Part shown: piece by piece, positions 8,703 through 16,721 of the stretch | How the letters are laid out: each line of letters begins with the position of its first letter | How positions within the stretch are numbered: position 1 is the stretch's first letter | Source of the DNA: Desulfobacterales bacterium CG23_combo_of_CG06-09_8_20_14_all_52_9 | GTDB taxonomy: Bacteria; Desulfobacterota; Desulfobacteria; Desulfobacterales; UBA2156 | NCBI GenBank assembly: GCA_002771315.1 | Contig: PCSF01000212.1 | Coordinates: 13,125 to 48,640, forward strand | Length of the DNA: 35,516 nucleotides | Reading direction: 5' to 3' | Notes under the pieces: model-generated | Database searches by the model: none | The model's input: the letters and a program-made list of their open reading frames with translations, nothing else | What the model was told of the DNA's origin: nothing | Program-made: the position numbers and the translations under genes

Positions 8703-8706
8703 ACCC

Positions 8707-8735
8707 TTGACAAGAACCGGTGGTTCGCATAGTAA
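8707..8735 (+). promoter_or_regulatory. Candidate promoter of adk
   Basis: A consensus TTGACA (8707-8712) lies immediately after the CCA-transferase stop, with a weak -10 (TAGTAA, 8730-8735) at 17 bp. The spacer holds a short palindrome, GAACC-GGT-GGTTC (8714-8726), which could be an operator or chance. Confidence 0.45.
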
Positions 8736-8814
8736 AGCCCAGATCCGATCGGGAAATATGAATGCCGCCCCCAGCGGCCAACGATAATCCAATCAGTGCA
8801 GAAAGGAGACGGTC

Positions 8815-9489
8815 ATGAACATTTTGTTTTTCGGCCCCAACGGCAGCGGGAAAGGAACCCAGGGTGCGATATTGAAGGACAAGTACAAGCTACCTCACAT
8901 CGAATCCGGAGCCATCTTCAGGGAAAACATTCAGGGGAAAACCGAGTTGGGCGCCAAGGCAAAGGCCTATATCGACCGGGGAGACCTGGTTCCCGATGAC
9001 ATTACCATACCCATGATCCTCAATCGGCTCCAGAAAAACGACTGCAAAAAGGGTTGGCTCTTAGATGGGTTCCCGAGGAACAAAAACCAGGCCATCAAAC
9101 TCCATGAGGCTCTCAAGAAGGCCGGACTGGCTCTGGACATCGTGATTGAGATCATACTAGATCGGGAGATCGCAAAGAATCGGATCATGGGCCGGCGTCT
9201 CTGTGTCAACGACAACAATCATCCGAACAATATTTACATCGACGCCATTAAACCAAAAGATGGAAAATGCCGGGTCTGCGGCGGGGAGCTGAAAACCCGC
9301 AGCGATGATCAGGACGAGGAGGCCATCAACAAACGTCACAACATCTATTATGACACCAAAACCGGCACTTTGGCATCGGCGTATTATTTCAGGGACCTGG
9401 CAAAAAAAGACAAGTCCATAAAATATATCACGTTGGACGGGAAGCCCGGCGTTAAAGAAGTGACGACCGAACTAGTCTCCAAACTGTAA
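8815..9489 (+). CDS. adk: Adenylate kinase
   Basis: Adenylate kinase interconverts ATP + AMP and 2 ADP. The 224-residue protein has the P-loop GPNGSGKGTQ (residues 8-17), an AMP-binding segment (IESGAIFREN) and the GWLLDGFPRN motif. The LID region is of the long type and contains cysteines (RRLC; CRVCGG) that may bind zinc, though they are not in the textbook four-cysteine spacing. The segment around residues 129-150 (VNDNNHPNNIYIDAIKP) is unusual for the family. A consensus AGGAG ribosome site sits 7-8 nt before the ATG. The gene stands alone, not in the secY-adk ribosomal cluster, so this genome may hold another adenylate kinase. Confidence 0.92.
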   Translation: MNILFFGPNGSGKGTQGAILKDKYKLPHIESGAIFRENIQGKTELGAKAKAYIDRGDLVPDDITIPMILNRLQKNDCKKGWLLDGFPRNKNQAIKLHEALKKAGLALDIVIEIILDREIAKNRIMGRRLCVNDNNHPNNIYIDAIKPKDGKCRVCGGELKTRSDDQDEEAINKRHNIYYDTKTGTLASAYYFRDLAKKDKSIKYITLDGKPGVKEVTTELVSKL

Positions 9490-9512
9490 TAAAACTTTGT
9501 TTCGATAAATGG

Positions 9513-9640
9513 TGATGGCAAAGTAAAAAGCTTCAGATGCAAGGCGCGCAAATCCTGAGGAATGAGGCGTAGTTATAGGTACGCTGCAATGACGAAGGAC
9601 TCAGCGCAACGCAGCAGATGGACTTTTTACGAAGCCATCA
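9513..9640. repeat. Dispersed palindromic repeat, clear copy
   Basis: About 128 bp forms one long imperfect palindrome. The ends are inverted (TGATGGCAAAGTAAAAAG at the left; complement of CTTTTTACGAAGCCATCA at the right), and the centre is GCGTA-GTTATAG-GTACGC around 9577-9594. The stretch between (AGATGCAAGGCGCGCAAATC and its partner near GCGCAACGCAGCAGATG) is also partly complementary. It has no coding character; an open frame through it (9562-9762) is not a gene. I recognise this sequence type as recurring in Desulfobacterota intergenic regions, from memory. Confidence 0.8.
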
Positions 9641-9649
9641 AATTGTGTC

Positions 9650-9678
9650 TTGTCAAACTTAGAGGATGGTACTATAAT
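9650..9678 (+). promoter_or_regulatory. Strong promoter of rpsU
   Basis: TTGTCA (9650-9655) is 17 bp from a perfect TATAAT (9673-9678), just outside the right end of the repeat. Transcription would begin near 9685 and give a leader of about 75 nt before rpsU. Confidence 0.75.
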
Positions 9679-9758
9679 TTAATATCTAAATATTTGGATT
9701 CAAATAAACCTTTAGAAGGAATCTTTTCTGACTGGGGTGTGCAAAGGGGTGAGACGGT

Positions 9759-9962
9759 TTGAAAAATATCGAGGTCAGGGTGCTGGACAACGACCTTGAA
9801 AAGGCCATGCGTATTCTGAAAAAAAAGATTCAGAATGACGGCCTGTTCAAGCGTTTAAAGCTGAAAAAAAGCTATGAAAAGCCCAGCGAATTCCGGCGTC
9901 GCAAGCAGAGAGAGGCTTTGAGAAGACAGCGCATCGCAACTTCAAAGAGACGCTACCGATAA
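9759..9962 (+). CDS. rpsU: 30S ribosomal protein S21
   Basis: This is the small basic protein S21, implicated in translation initiation on the 30S subunit. The 67-residue product (NIEVRVLDNDLEKAMRILKK ... RRRKQREALRRQRIATSKRR) matches the family in length and in its Arg-rich helical C-terminus. The start is a TTG at 9759; no in-frame ATG or GTG gives the conserved N-terminus, and an AAAGGGG ribosome site lies about 9 nt upstream. The gene is monocistronic, bounded by its own strong promoter and terminator. Confidence 0.95.
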   Translation: MKNIEVRVLDNDLEKAMRILKKKIQNDGLFKRLKLKKSYEKPSEFRRRKQREALRRQRIATSKRRYR

Positions 9963-9975
9963 TTCGAAAGGTTTT

Positions 9976-10014
9976 AAACACCCGGCGGTATTGTTTTCCG
10001 CCGGGTGTTTTATC
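9976..10014 (+). terminator. Intrinsic terminator of rpsU
   Basis: A perfect 13-bp inverted repeat (AAACACCCGGCGG at 9976-9988; CCGCCGGGTGTTT at 9998-10010) with a 9-nt loop ends in a short T-rich run. It stops only 7 nt before the folC start codon. Confidence 0.92.
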
Positions 10015-10017
10015 TAA

Positions 10018-11355
10018 ATGGACTCCCTGAATCCTTATCCCGAATGTCTGGAATATATGTACAGCCTGAGGCGTTTCGGTATCATCCTCGGCCTGGACAC
10101 CATTTCCATTATCCTCAATACACTGGGCAACCCCCAGGACACCTTTTCGTGTATTCACGTCGCTGGTACAAACGGCAAGGGATCCATCGCATCGGCTCTT
10201 TCCACTATTTTGGCCCTCACCGGACGACGGGTTGGATTGTATACATCCCCCCATCTGGTCCGTTTCAACGAACGGATCGCCATCAATGGCGAACCCATTA
10301 ACGACGCAGCAGTGATCGAAGCGCACGATGCGGTCCGAAAAGCAGCCTCGGGAGGTCGTGAGCCCACCTTTTTCGAATACACCACCGCCATGGCTTTCCA
10401 TTACTTTGCCCGGAAAAAGGTGGACTGGGCGATCATCGAGACCGGCATGGGCGGCCGGATGGATGCCACCAATGTCGTGAAGCCTGTTCTTTCAATCATT
10501 TCCAATGTGTCCCTGGAGCACCAGGTCTACCTCGGAAAAACCATTGCCAAGATCGCCTATGAAAAAGCCGGGATCATCAAGGCGAAAACCCCGGTAGTCA
10601 CCGGGGTACGCCAGCCATCCGCACTCGGCATCCTTACCCGTGTCGCCGATGAAAAAAAAGTGCCGCTTTTTCGTTTTGGCACCGATTTTCGGGTCCATTG
10701 GCATGTGAACAACACCTTCACTTATTTCGGAATCCAAAAAACCTGGCCTGATATGAAAACCGGTCTTTTGGGCCGTCACCAGGCGGAAAATGCCGCCATC
10801 ACCCTTGCGGCATGCGAAATCCTGAATGAAAAAGGATTGGATATCCCTGAAACAACCCTTCGCAAGGGTCTGAAAGAAAACCGATGGCCCGGTCGACTCG
10901 AGATCGTCTCCAAGGATCCCCTTGTCATCCTGGACGGCGCCCACAACCGCGATGCTGCCCGAAAACTGGCTGAATTCTTGACCCGACGGTTCCCGGATAA
11001 AAACGTCTTGCTAGTCCTGGGGATTCTGGACGATAAACCTTACCAGATCATGCTCAAAGCCCTGCTGCCGACCTGTCATCGAGTGATTTTGACCCGGGCT
11101 TCCATCGATCGGGCACTGCCCACACAAACCCTGTTGAAATACGCCAGAACCCTATGTCGGGATATCGAAGTGATTGATGATGCAGGCAAGGCCCTGAGGC
11201 ATGCCGTCGCCACCGCCGGACCCGATCAGTCCATCTGCGTTGCCGGATCCCTTTACGTGGTAGGCGACGTCAAGGCAGCCATCGAAAAAGACCCCTCACT
11301 ACTCCAACGGCCGGGTTCAAAAATGGAGATTGACTCCTATCCTATAATGTCGTAG
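10018..11355 (+). CDS. folC: Folylpolyglutamate synthase / dihydrofolate synthase
   Basis: FolC joins dihydropteroate and glutamate and/or extends the polyglutamate tail of folates. The 445-residue protein belongs to the Mur ligase superfamily: P-loop GTNGKGS (residues 50-56), SPHLVRFNERI, ETGMGGRMDATNV (the usual form is ETGLGGRLDATN), and the C-terminal LEIVSKDPLVILDGAHN with the conserved DGAHN. The ATG at 10018 has no ribosome site because the rpsU terminator arm occupies that position; the next ATG (10057) also lacks one. It may be translated from a transcript starting within the terminator region or poorly. It ends 18 nt before tRNA-Arg. Confidence 0.93.
   Translation: MDSLNPYPECLEYMYSLRRFGIILGLDTISIILNTLGNPQDTFSCIHVAGTNGKGSIASALSTILALTGRRVGLYTSPHLVRFNERIAINGEPINDAAVIEAHDAVRKAASGGREPTFFEYTTAMAFHYFARKKVDWAIIETGMGGRMDATNVVKPVLSIISNVSLEHQVYLGKTIAKIAYEKAGIIKAKTPVVTGVRQPSALGILTRVADEKKVPLFRFGTDFRVHWHVNNTFTYFGIQKTWPDMKTGLLGRHQAENAAITLAACEILNEKGLDIPETTLRKGLKENRWPGRLEIVSKDPLVILDGAHNRDAARKLAEFLTRRFPDKNVLLVLGILDDKPYQIMLKALLPTCHRVILTRASIDRALPTQTLLKYARTLCRDIEVIDDAGKALRHAVATAGPDQSICVAGSLYVVGDVKAAIEKDPSLLQRPGSKMEIDSYPIMS
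11343..11348 (+). promoter_or_regulatory. Candidate -10 element of tRNA-Arg
   Basis: A perfect TATAAT lies in the last codons of folC, about 26 nt before the tRNA 5' end. The -35 region is weak (TTCAAA is 21 bp away), so this is suggestive only. Confidence 0.35.
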
Positions 11356-11373
11356 CTATTTACTCTATCTCGT

Positions 11374-11449
11374 GCGCCCGTAGCTCAGTGGATAGAGCGT
11401 CAGCCTCCGGAGCTGAAAGCCGCTGGTTCGATCCCAGCCGGGCGTACCA
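11374..11449 (+). tRNA. tRNA-Arg (anticodon CCG)
   Basis: The 76-nt sequence folds as a standard cloverleaf. The acceptor stem is GCGCCCG paired with CGGGCGT (G-U at the first pair), the D arm is GCTC/GAGC, the anticodon stem is TCAGC/GCTGA around the loop CTCCGGA with anticodon CCG (reads CGG, arginine), the variable loop is short, and the T arm is GCTGG-TTCGATC-CCAGC. The 3' CCA is encoded. It lies between folC and the end of the convergent histidine kinase. I saw no integrase or duplicated 3' end that would mark it as an attachment site. Confidence 0.96.
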
Positions 11450-11499
11450 AATAAAAACCATGCTCTCGCTTTTCTAAATCACCATCGGTATCATTCATT

Positions 11500-13776
11500 T
11501 TAGATGGAACGTGCGGTAAGATCGTTTCCCAAAATCCATTTTTTAAGGATTTCCAGGACGACCTCGCGCTTGATCGGTTTGGTGATGTAATCGTCCATGC
11601 CGGCATCCAGACACATTTCCCGATCACCTTTCATGGCATGGGCGGTCAGGGCAATGACGGGAACGCGCCGCTTTTGATCTTCAGGCAGGGCGGATTCCAC
11701 TTTCCGGATTTCCTGCGTCGCCTCGATGCCGTCCATCTCAGGCATCTGCACATCCATGAGGATCAGATCGACTTCCTTCGGAGCCGCGGAGTATTTTTCG
11801 AGGGCCACCCTTCCGTTTTGAGCGACTTCCACCTGATATCCGGCCTTGGACAGCATGGTCTGGGAAAGCTTCTGGTTTACCGGATTATCTTCAACCAAGA
11901 GAATCCGCACCGAACGTTTTATTTCTTCCTGAACCGAATGCCGCGTCACAAGCCCTTCCCGGAATAGGGCCGTATCCTTATTCGATAGGAGGCGTTCGGC
12001 CATTTGAAACAGCCTGGACATGGGAAACGGTTTGGAAAGAAAGGCGCCGAAACCTGCGCGACGGCAATTCTGTCCCTCCCGTTCCAAAGATGCGGACAGG
12101 GCGATCAGCGGCACGCCGGACACGGGATCCCCGAGCGATTTAATGGTGGATGCCAGCCGGCAACCGCCTCCCGTAGGCGCCTGGATATCCAAGATCCCCA
12201 GATCGATCTTCCTACCTGAGGTTAAACTTTCCTTGAAGGCCTGGATCGCCTCGGACACAGTATCCACCCCGATGACTTCCATGCCGGCGGACTTCAGTCC
12301 CTGGGTTAGAATCTTGAGATGCGCAGGGCTTTGATCCAGGGCCAACACCCTTTTCCCGGCAAGGGTTGCGGGAGGGCGCTGCTTTTCCGGCCGTTGTTCC
12401 GGAAGCGCCATCCATGCCGTAAAATGAAATGTACTTCCGAAGCTCGGCCGGCTTTCCGCCCATACATCCCCTTTCATCAGACCAGCGATCTGACGTGAGA
12501 TGGACAATCCGAGGCCGGTACCGCCATACTCCCGGGTCATCGACTCGTCCGCCTGCTGAAAGGGATCGAAAATGGTTTCAAGCTTCCCTTCGGCAATCCC
12601 GATTCCTGTGTCCCGGACCGCTGCATGAAGCTCGATACGTCCCGGCGACTCCTGTTCCGCGTCTAAAAACAACTCGATCTCTCCGGATCGTGTGAACTTG
12701 GCGGCATTTCCCATCAGGTTGGTCAGAACCTGCCGGAACCGACCCGGATCTCCCTTGACAGTCTGGGGCACCTTGTCGCCGATGCGGCAGATGACTTCCA
12801 CCGGGTTGTTTCCGATCTTGGGTCGGATGACTTCGCAGATATCAAAGACCAACAGCTCCGGATCGAAATCCACGCACTCCAGGTCCAATTCTCCGGCCTC
12901 GATTTTGGAAAAATCCAGGATGTTGTTCAGCAATCCAAACAAGGCCTCGCTGCTCTTGCGGGTGGTATTGACGTAATCGAGCTGGTCCTCGTCCAATCGG
13001 GTATCCAGCATCATATCGGTGAACCCGATGATGGCATTCAAGGGAGTACGGATCTCGTGGCTCATATTGGCTAAAAACTGGGTCTTGGCCTGGTTGGCGG
13101 CTTGGGCTTTTTCGGCCATTTCATTGGCTCTTTCGATCATTGCCTTGAGCTTCTCGTTGGCGATGGAAACTTCACGGGTCCTCTCGTTCACCATTTCTTC
13201 CAGGTGATCTCGATGGCTTTTGAGCTCCTCGGCGGCCAGTCGATATTTTTCCACCGCCATTTCAAGCTCCCGGTTCTTTTTCTCCACTTCTGCGGTGAGT
13301 TCTTCATTCCTTTCAAAAACCCAGGAAAAACGGCGGATCAGGTTGATCTTTTCCTGAAGCTGGGCACTCGTTTTCTCTACCTCATGAGCCAGCCCTTCCG
13401 TACGGCTGAAAATCGTAGAGACTATGTTGAACCAGGGGAGCCAGTTTTCCGGAACGCGTCGATCTTCGGGGCTCTCCTGTTTCCGGCTTTTGAGCAAAAG
13501 AAAATGGGCGAGTTTCTCCGGGGGGTTGATGAACCATCGGAAGATAATGATACCGACAGACAAGGTTGAAAGAGCCCAAGTCGCCGCCAGACCCCAGAAT
13601 ATCGGATCTGCAACGGAACCCGATGAAACCGGTCGCATGGATAGCAGGTAAACAACCAGGAGGATGACCGACACAATCATGACGGTCCCTAGACCCAGAA
13701 GAACCGCCTTGGGAACTGTCTGAAACCGAATTACCGCCTGCGCTTGGGATCTGCTTGCAGGTGTGGGTTCAGCCAT
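11500..13776 (-). CDS. Hybrid sensor histidine kinase with two receiver domains
   Basis: This 758-residue membrane signalling protein autophosphorylates on a histidine and passes phosphate to its own receiver domains. Two transmembrane helices (about residues 22-46 and 60-82) enclose a very short external loop, so it probably senses something in or near the membrane or cytoplasm. A coiled coil follows (about 130-230), then HisKA (NMSHEIRTPLNAIIGF, H240), HATPase_c (N box NLMGNAAKFTR; DTGIGI; GGTGLGLSI), a divergent receiver (LDIQAP, D530; LSKPF) and a canonical receiver (LLVEDNPVNQK; LMDVQMPEMDG, D675; ITKPI). No HPt domain is present, so a separate phosphotransfer protein or partner is expected. 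The ATG has a strong AGGAGG site. It follows the FHA gene by 82 nt, probably in one operon. Confidence 0.93.
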   Translation of the reverse strand: MAEPTPASRSQAQAVIRFQTVPKAVLLGLGTVMIVSVILLVVYLLSMRPVSSGSVADPIFWGLAATWALSTLSVGIIIFRWFINPPEKLAHFLLLKSRKQESPEDRRVPENWLPWFNIVSTIFSRTEGLAHEVEKTSAQLQEKINLIRRFSWVFERNEELTAEVEKKNRELEMAVEKYRLAAEELKSHRDHLEEMVNERTREVSIANEKLKAMIERANEMAEKAQAANQAKTQFLANMSHEIRTPLNAIIGFTDMMLDTRLDEDQLDYVNTTRKSSEALFGLLNNILDFSKIEAGELDLECVDFDPELLVFDICEVIRPKIGNNPVEVICRIGDKVPQTVKGDPGRFRQVLTNLMGNAAKFTRSGEIELFLDAEQESPGRIELHAAVRDTGIGIAEGKLETIFDPFQQADESMTREYGGTGLGLSISRQIAGLMKGDVWAESRPSFGSTFHFTAWMALPEQRPEKQRPPATLAGKRVLALDQSPAHLKILTQGLKSAGMEVIGVDTVSEAIQAFKESLTSGRKIDLGILDIQAPTGGGCRLASTIKSLGDPVSGVPLIALSASLEREGQNCRRAGFGAFLSKPFPMSRLFQMAERLLSNKDTALFREGLVTRHSVQEEIKRSVRILLVEDNPVNQKLSQTMLSKAGYQVEVAQNGRVALEKYSAAPKEVDLILMDVQMPEMDGIEATQEIRKVESALPEDQKRRVPVIALTAHAMKGDREMCLDAGMDDYITKPIKREVVLEILKKWILGNDLTARSI

Positions 13777-13858
13777 GATCCTCCTTTTGTGCGATCTTGA
13801 ACCGTTTCAGCAGACTCACTCCCCCACTCCCCGCCGCAGGGAGCTTCCACACCCGGCC

Positions 13859-14572
13859 TTAATGCCTTCGGTATTGAAATTGAAGCTTCACGGGGCCGAT
13901 GTCGATGACGTCAAACTCGTTGAGTCGAGCCTCATCCTTGAGCACTGCGAAGTTAACCCTGGGCTTAGCCATCCCTTCGCCGGGTCGAATCAGATATCCA
14001 TCATGGATTTTAAGGATGACCGCTGCAGTTTTTCCCACCAGCATCCCCCGGACAACGATATCCGAATCCGCGCTTTTCCCAATGCGTACCGTATCCTTTT
14101 CCAGGAGCACTTCTCCACTGCCTCCGGAGATATAAACCAAAACCCCTACCGGCCCGCCCGTTTCAGGATCCGAAACCAGTCCGGCAACCCCCCGGGCCAA
14201 AAGAGACCGGTGATCCCGGGTGTCTATGGCCATCGTCATATCGGACTTCTCTTCCGCTTCCTCTTCGAGTCGCTTTTCTCCTTCCCGGTAAAAAAAAGAC
14301 ATGGTCTGGTTGCCGATGGTGATCACATCCCCATGAGCCAACTTCCTAAAAATCACCAACTGTCCATTGACGAAAGATCCGTTCCGGCTTTGGTAATCGG
14401 TGAGAAAAAAAGCATTCCCTTCTGATTCTATGCCTGCATGATGGCGGGAGACAGAGGTGCCCGGGATGACGATGTCGTTGTTTTCCTGACGCCCGATGGA
14501 CAGGGAGATCCCCTCTTTCAGAATATATTCTTTCCGGATACCCGTATCGGTTTCAAGCGTCAGCACCGGCAT
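13859..14572 (-). CDS. FHA domain protein
   Basis: FHA domains bind phosphothreonine peptides. The 237-residue protein starts at the ATG at 14572, which has an AGGAGG site; the open frame continues upstream without support. An N-terminal FHA domain spans about residues 10-100, with the core motif IGRQENNDIVIPG, SVSRHHAG and DYQSRNGSFVNG (the R, S-x-x-H and N-G residues that bind phosphothreonine). A second, degenerate FHA-like fold follows at about 150-237 (VRIGKSADSDIVVRG ... LNEFDVIDIGPVKLQFQ), lacking the SRxH motif. It is divergent from a Ser/Thr kinase-like gene 53 bp away and upstream of a hybrid histidine kinase, so it may read the kinase's phosphorylation. Confidence 0.88.
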   Translation of the reverse strand: MPVLTLETDTGIRKEYILKEGISLSIGRQENNDIVIPGTSVSRHHAGIESEGNAFFLTDYQSRNGSFVNGQLVIFRKLAHGDVITIGNQTMSFFYREGEKRLEEEAEEKSDMTMAIDTRDHRSLLARGVAGLVSDPETGGPVGVLVYISGGSGEVLLEKDTVRIGKSADSDIVVRGMLVGKTAAVILKIHDGYLIRPGEGMAKPRVNFAVLKDEARLNEFDVIDIGPVKLQFQYRRH

Positions 14573-14625
14573 GGGGTCCTCCTGTCGGAATTTTTGGATG
14601 CCGGTTTCTCGCCGACCGGCTTGAT

Positions 14626-16698
14626 ATGGATCCTGAATCGGTGTATGGCTTCCACAAAGAAAGCGCATCCATGGCGGGATTCAATACTGAAATCGACGGG
14701 AAAAAACAAGTATCGAGGGGGTCCGATGCCGTCCTCCTGTTTTTTTTAAAGCTTTACAAGATGCAGCTTTCGGCAGATCCCGCAGCCGAAAGCCGGGTAG
14801 AAATGGCACCGCAGACTTATGAGACCCCTGGTTCGAACCGGATTTACACCCTTCGGGTCAACCATCAGGGAATGTGGCGGTCCAGACGTATGACTCTTGG
14901 AAGGCTCGGAGCCAATATCACCAATAAGAGCACGTGCTATCATATCATTTTTGATGATCTGATGGTCGTGAAGATCCCACTCCAGCCTATCTACGAATTC
15001 AACACTTACATTCAATGCATCAGCAGGGACCGGCGCATCGCTCTGAAAGCTGCACCCTCCATCCGGTGCATCGTCCCCTCTCTTTCCACAGTGCTGAACA
15101 AAATTCCCCAGCTTCACCACCCGAAGGCTCGGTCACCGGAGGAAATCGAAAAACGGTACGTCTTTCTTCTCAGGAAAGAACCGAATCTTCAGAACTACCT
15201 GCAAATTGGGGGATCATTCGCCTTTTTCATGAATCTATCGCAATACACCTTTTTAAACCAGGAAATTGATAAGATCCACGGCCGAAACGATGTTTTCTCC
15301 CGCGATTTCCTGAAGCCGACCGACTCTCTCTGGGAAACGCATGGGATCGATCCTTTCCTGATCGCCGAAGAGGATCCGGCAATTTTTGAGATGGGGCATA
15401 TCCTGGCCGAGTATGAAGAATGGATCGCCGACATCCTAGGCCACAATCGATGCGACGCTTCCTTTTCCATGTCACAACGTCGGGCATGGTTTACGGCTCA
15501 CCTGTCCGGTCAGGACCTGAAGAGCGGGGAACCTGGGCTTCCCGAGCCGTTGATTCAAACGCTGCCGGGGTTATTAGCCCGTTTTTCAGAAAAGCATCAA
15601 AAGACCATCAACGCCTTCCGTAAAGCCCATCGGCAACAGACTGAAAAATCCTGGAGGGAAAGAAACAAAGGAAAAATCACCGGCATCATCACAAGCATCC
15701 TCTCCTTACTGGCGAACCTGAAATCACAAGGGCTTTCCTTGCGAGACCTCAAACCGGAAAACATATTTATTGTGGCCGAGCCCGAAAGGCTCGAACGCGG
15801 GATGCCGGATCCGGAAATTATTGAACTGGGACTCATCGACCTGGAAACCGCGGTGGCACTGGATACAAACACGGACGCCATCGAACAACCCCTCTGCACC
15901 GGAACCCCTGCATTTTCGACACCTTCTCACCTGTTTCCCAACCCTTTCCTGATAAAACAGCTGGGAGATTTGAAGAGAACCTTCTTCCTCCAGGACGCTT
16001 ATGCCGCTGTCGGGCTGATTTTTTTTGCCGCAACCGGCGAGACACTTTTTGAAAAAACCGGCAGGCTCTTGCCTGAAATTGTCCTTGCGTCCCGGAAGTC
16101 ATCCCTGAAAGACCAAACTCCGGCAGATCTTTTCCGACATACCAGCTGGGTCTTCTGGCACAGCGCGGTCAGCGAACTGACCCGACAAGGATCCCATTAT
16201 CAAGACGTTCTGAAATCCCTGAAAATTTCCCTGTCGGAATTGATCTGCCCGATGCTTCAGGAACTGCTGGAGAAAACTCATGACGAACTGAAGGACAGAA
16301 TCTCTTCTTTATTGTCCTCACAAACGTCACTCCAGAAGACACAGCTTGAAGCCCTTGCCGCATCCGACGCCGAAACCATCGGGAAACAAATCCACAGCCT
16401 GGAGGAAAATAATTCGAGCCCCGACGCCGAAACTCGGGAACCGATTTTAAAGTTTCTATCCTCCCTCGAACATCTCAAGCGGTTATTGGAACAAGAATCC
16501 CGATACCGGGAAATCCTTTTGGAAAAAAGGCCGTCTTTTTTCGTGGGTGACCTGATAGAATTTCTTTTTTTCACAGTCATCGCCTTCATGTACCGGGAAT
16601 CCTGGACGACCCGAAAACATCCCCTTTTACCGGTAAAGCCTTCGACGGAATCCGCTGCAATCCGGCTGAATCCGGCGGCTTCGATATCCAAGAGGTGA
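14626..16698 (+). CDS. Hanks-type Ser/Thr protein kinase-like protein
   Basis: This 690-residue protein has kinase hallmarks: a candidate ATP-binding lysine in DDLMVVKIP (K116), a catalytic loop SLRDLKPENIFIV (D374, K376, N379, with Leu in place of the His of HRD), an IDLETA segment (D405) where most kinases have DFG, and GTPAFSTP, resembling an activation or P+1 loop. About 258 residues separate K116 from D374, far more than usual (about 120), so the N-lobe is atypical or carries a large insert. The C-terminal third is helical with coiled-coil character (about 540-625), followed by one hydrophobic segment (about 638-655) that could anchor it. The start is uncertain (14626, 14671 or 14761), and none has a clear ribosome site. 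The adjacent FHA gene suggests a kinase/phosphopeptide-reader pair. Confidence 0.75.
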   Translation: MDPESVYGFHKESASMAGFNTEIDGKKQVSRGSDAVLLFFLKLYKMQLSADPAAESRVEMAPQTYETPGSNRIYTLRVNHQGMWRSRRMTLGRLGANITNKSTCYHIIFDDLMVVKIPLQPIYEFNTYIQCISRDRRIALKAAPSIRCIVPSLSTVLNKIPQLHHPKARSPEEIEKRYVFLLRKEPNLQNYLQIGGSFAFFMNLSQYTFLNQEIDKIHGRNDVFSRDFLKPTDSLWETHGIDPFLIAEEDPAIFEMGHILAEYEEWIADILGHNRCDASFSMSQRRAWFTAHLSGQDLKSGEPGLPEPLIQTLPGLLARFSEKHQKTINAFRKAHRQQTEKSWRERNKGKITGIITSILSLLANLKSQGLSLRDLKPENIFIVAEPERLERGMPDPEIIELGLIDLETAVALDTNTDAIEQPLCTGTPAFSTPSHLFPNPFLIKQLGDLKRTFFLQDAYAAVGLIFFAATGETLFEKTGRLLPEIVLASRKSSLKDQTPADLFRHTSWVFWHSAVSELTRQGSHYQDVLKSLKISLSELICPMLQELLEKTHDELKDRISSLLSSQTSLQKTQLEALAASDAETIGKQIHSLEENNSSPDAETREPILKFLSSLEHLKRLLEQESRYREILLEKRPSFFVGDLIEFLFFTVIAFMYRESWTTRKHPLLPVKPSTESAAIRLNPAASISKR

Positions 16699-16721
16699 AA
16701 AACTGAGTGAAAGATGACAAA

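Noticed and set aside
9562..9762. 66-codon open frame through the palindromic repeat
   Set aside because: Most of it is the repeat and the rpsU promoter; not a protein.
11374..11449. tRNA-Arg as a possible integration site
   Set aside because: No integrase, no direct repeat of the tRNA 3' end in the window and no island-like content next to it.
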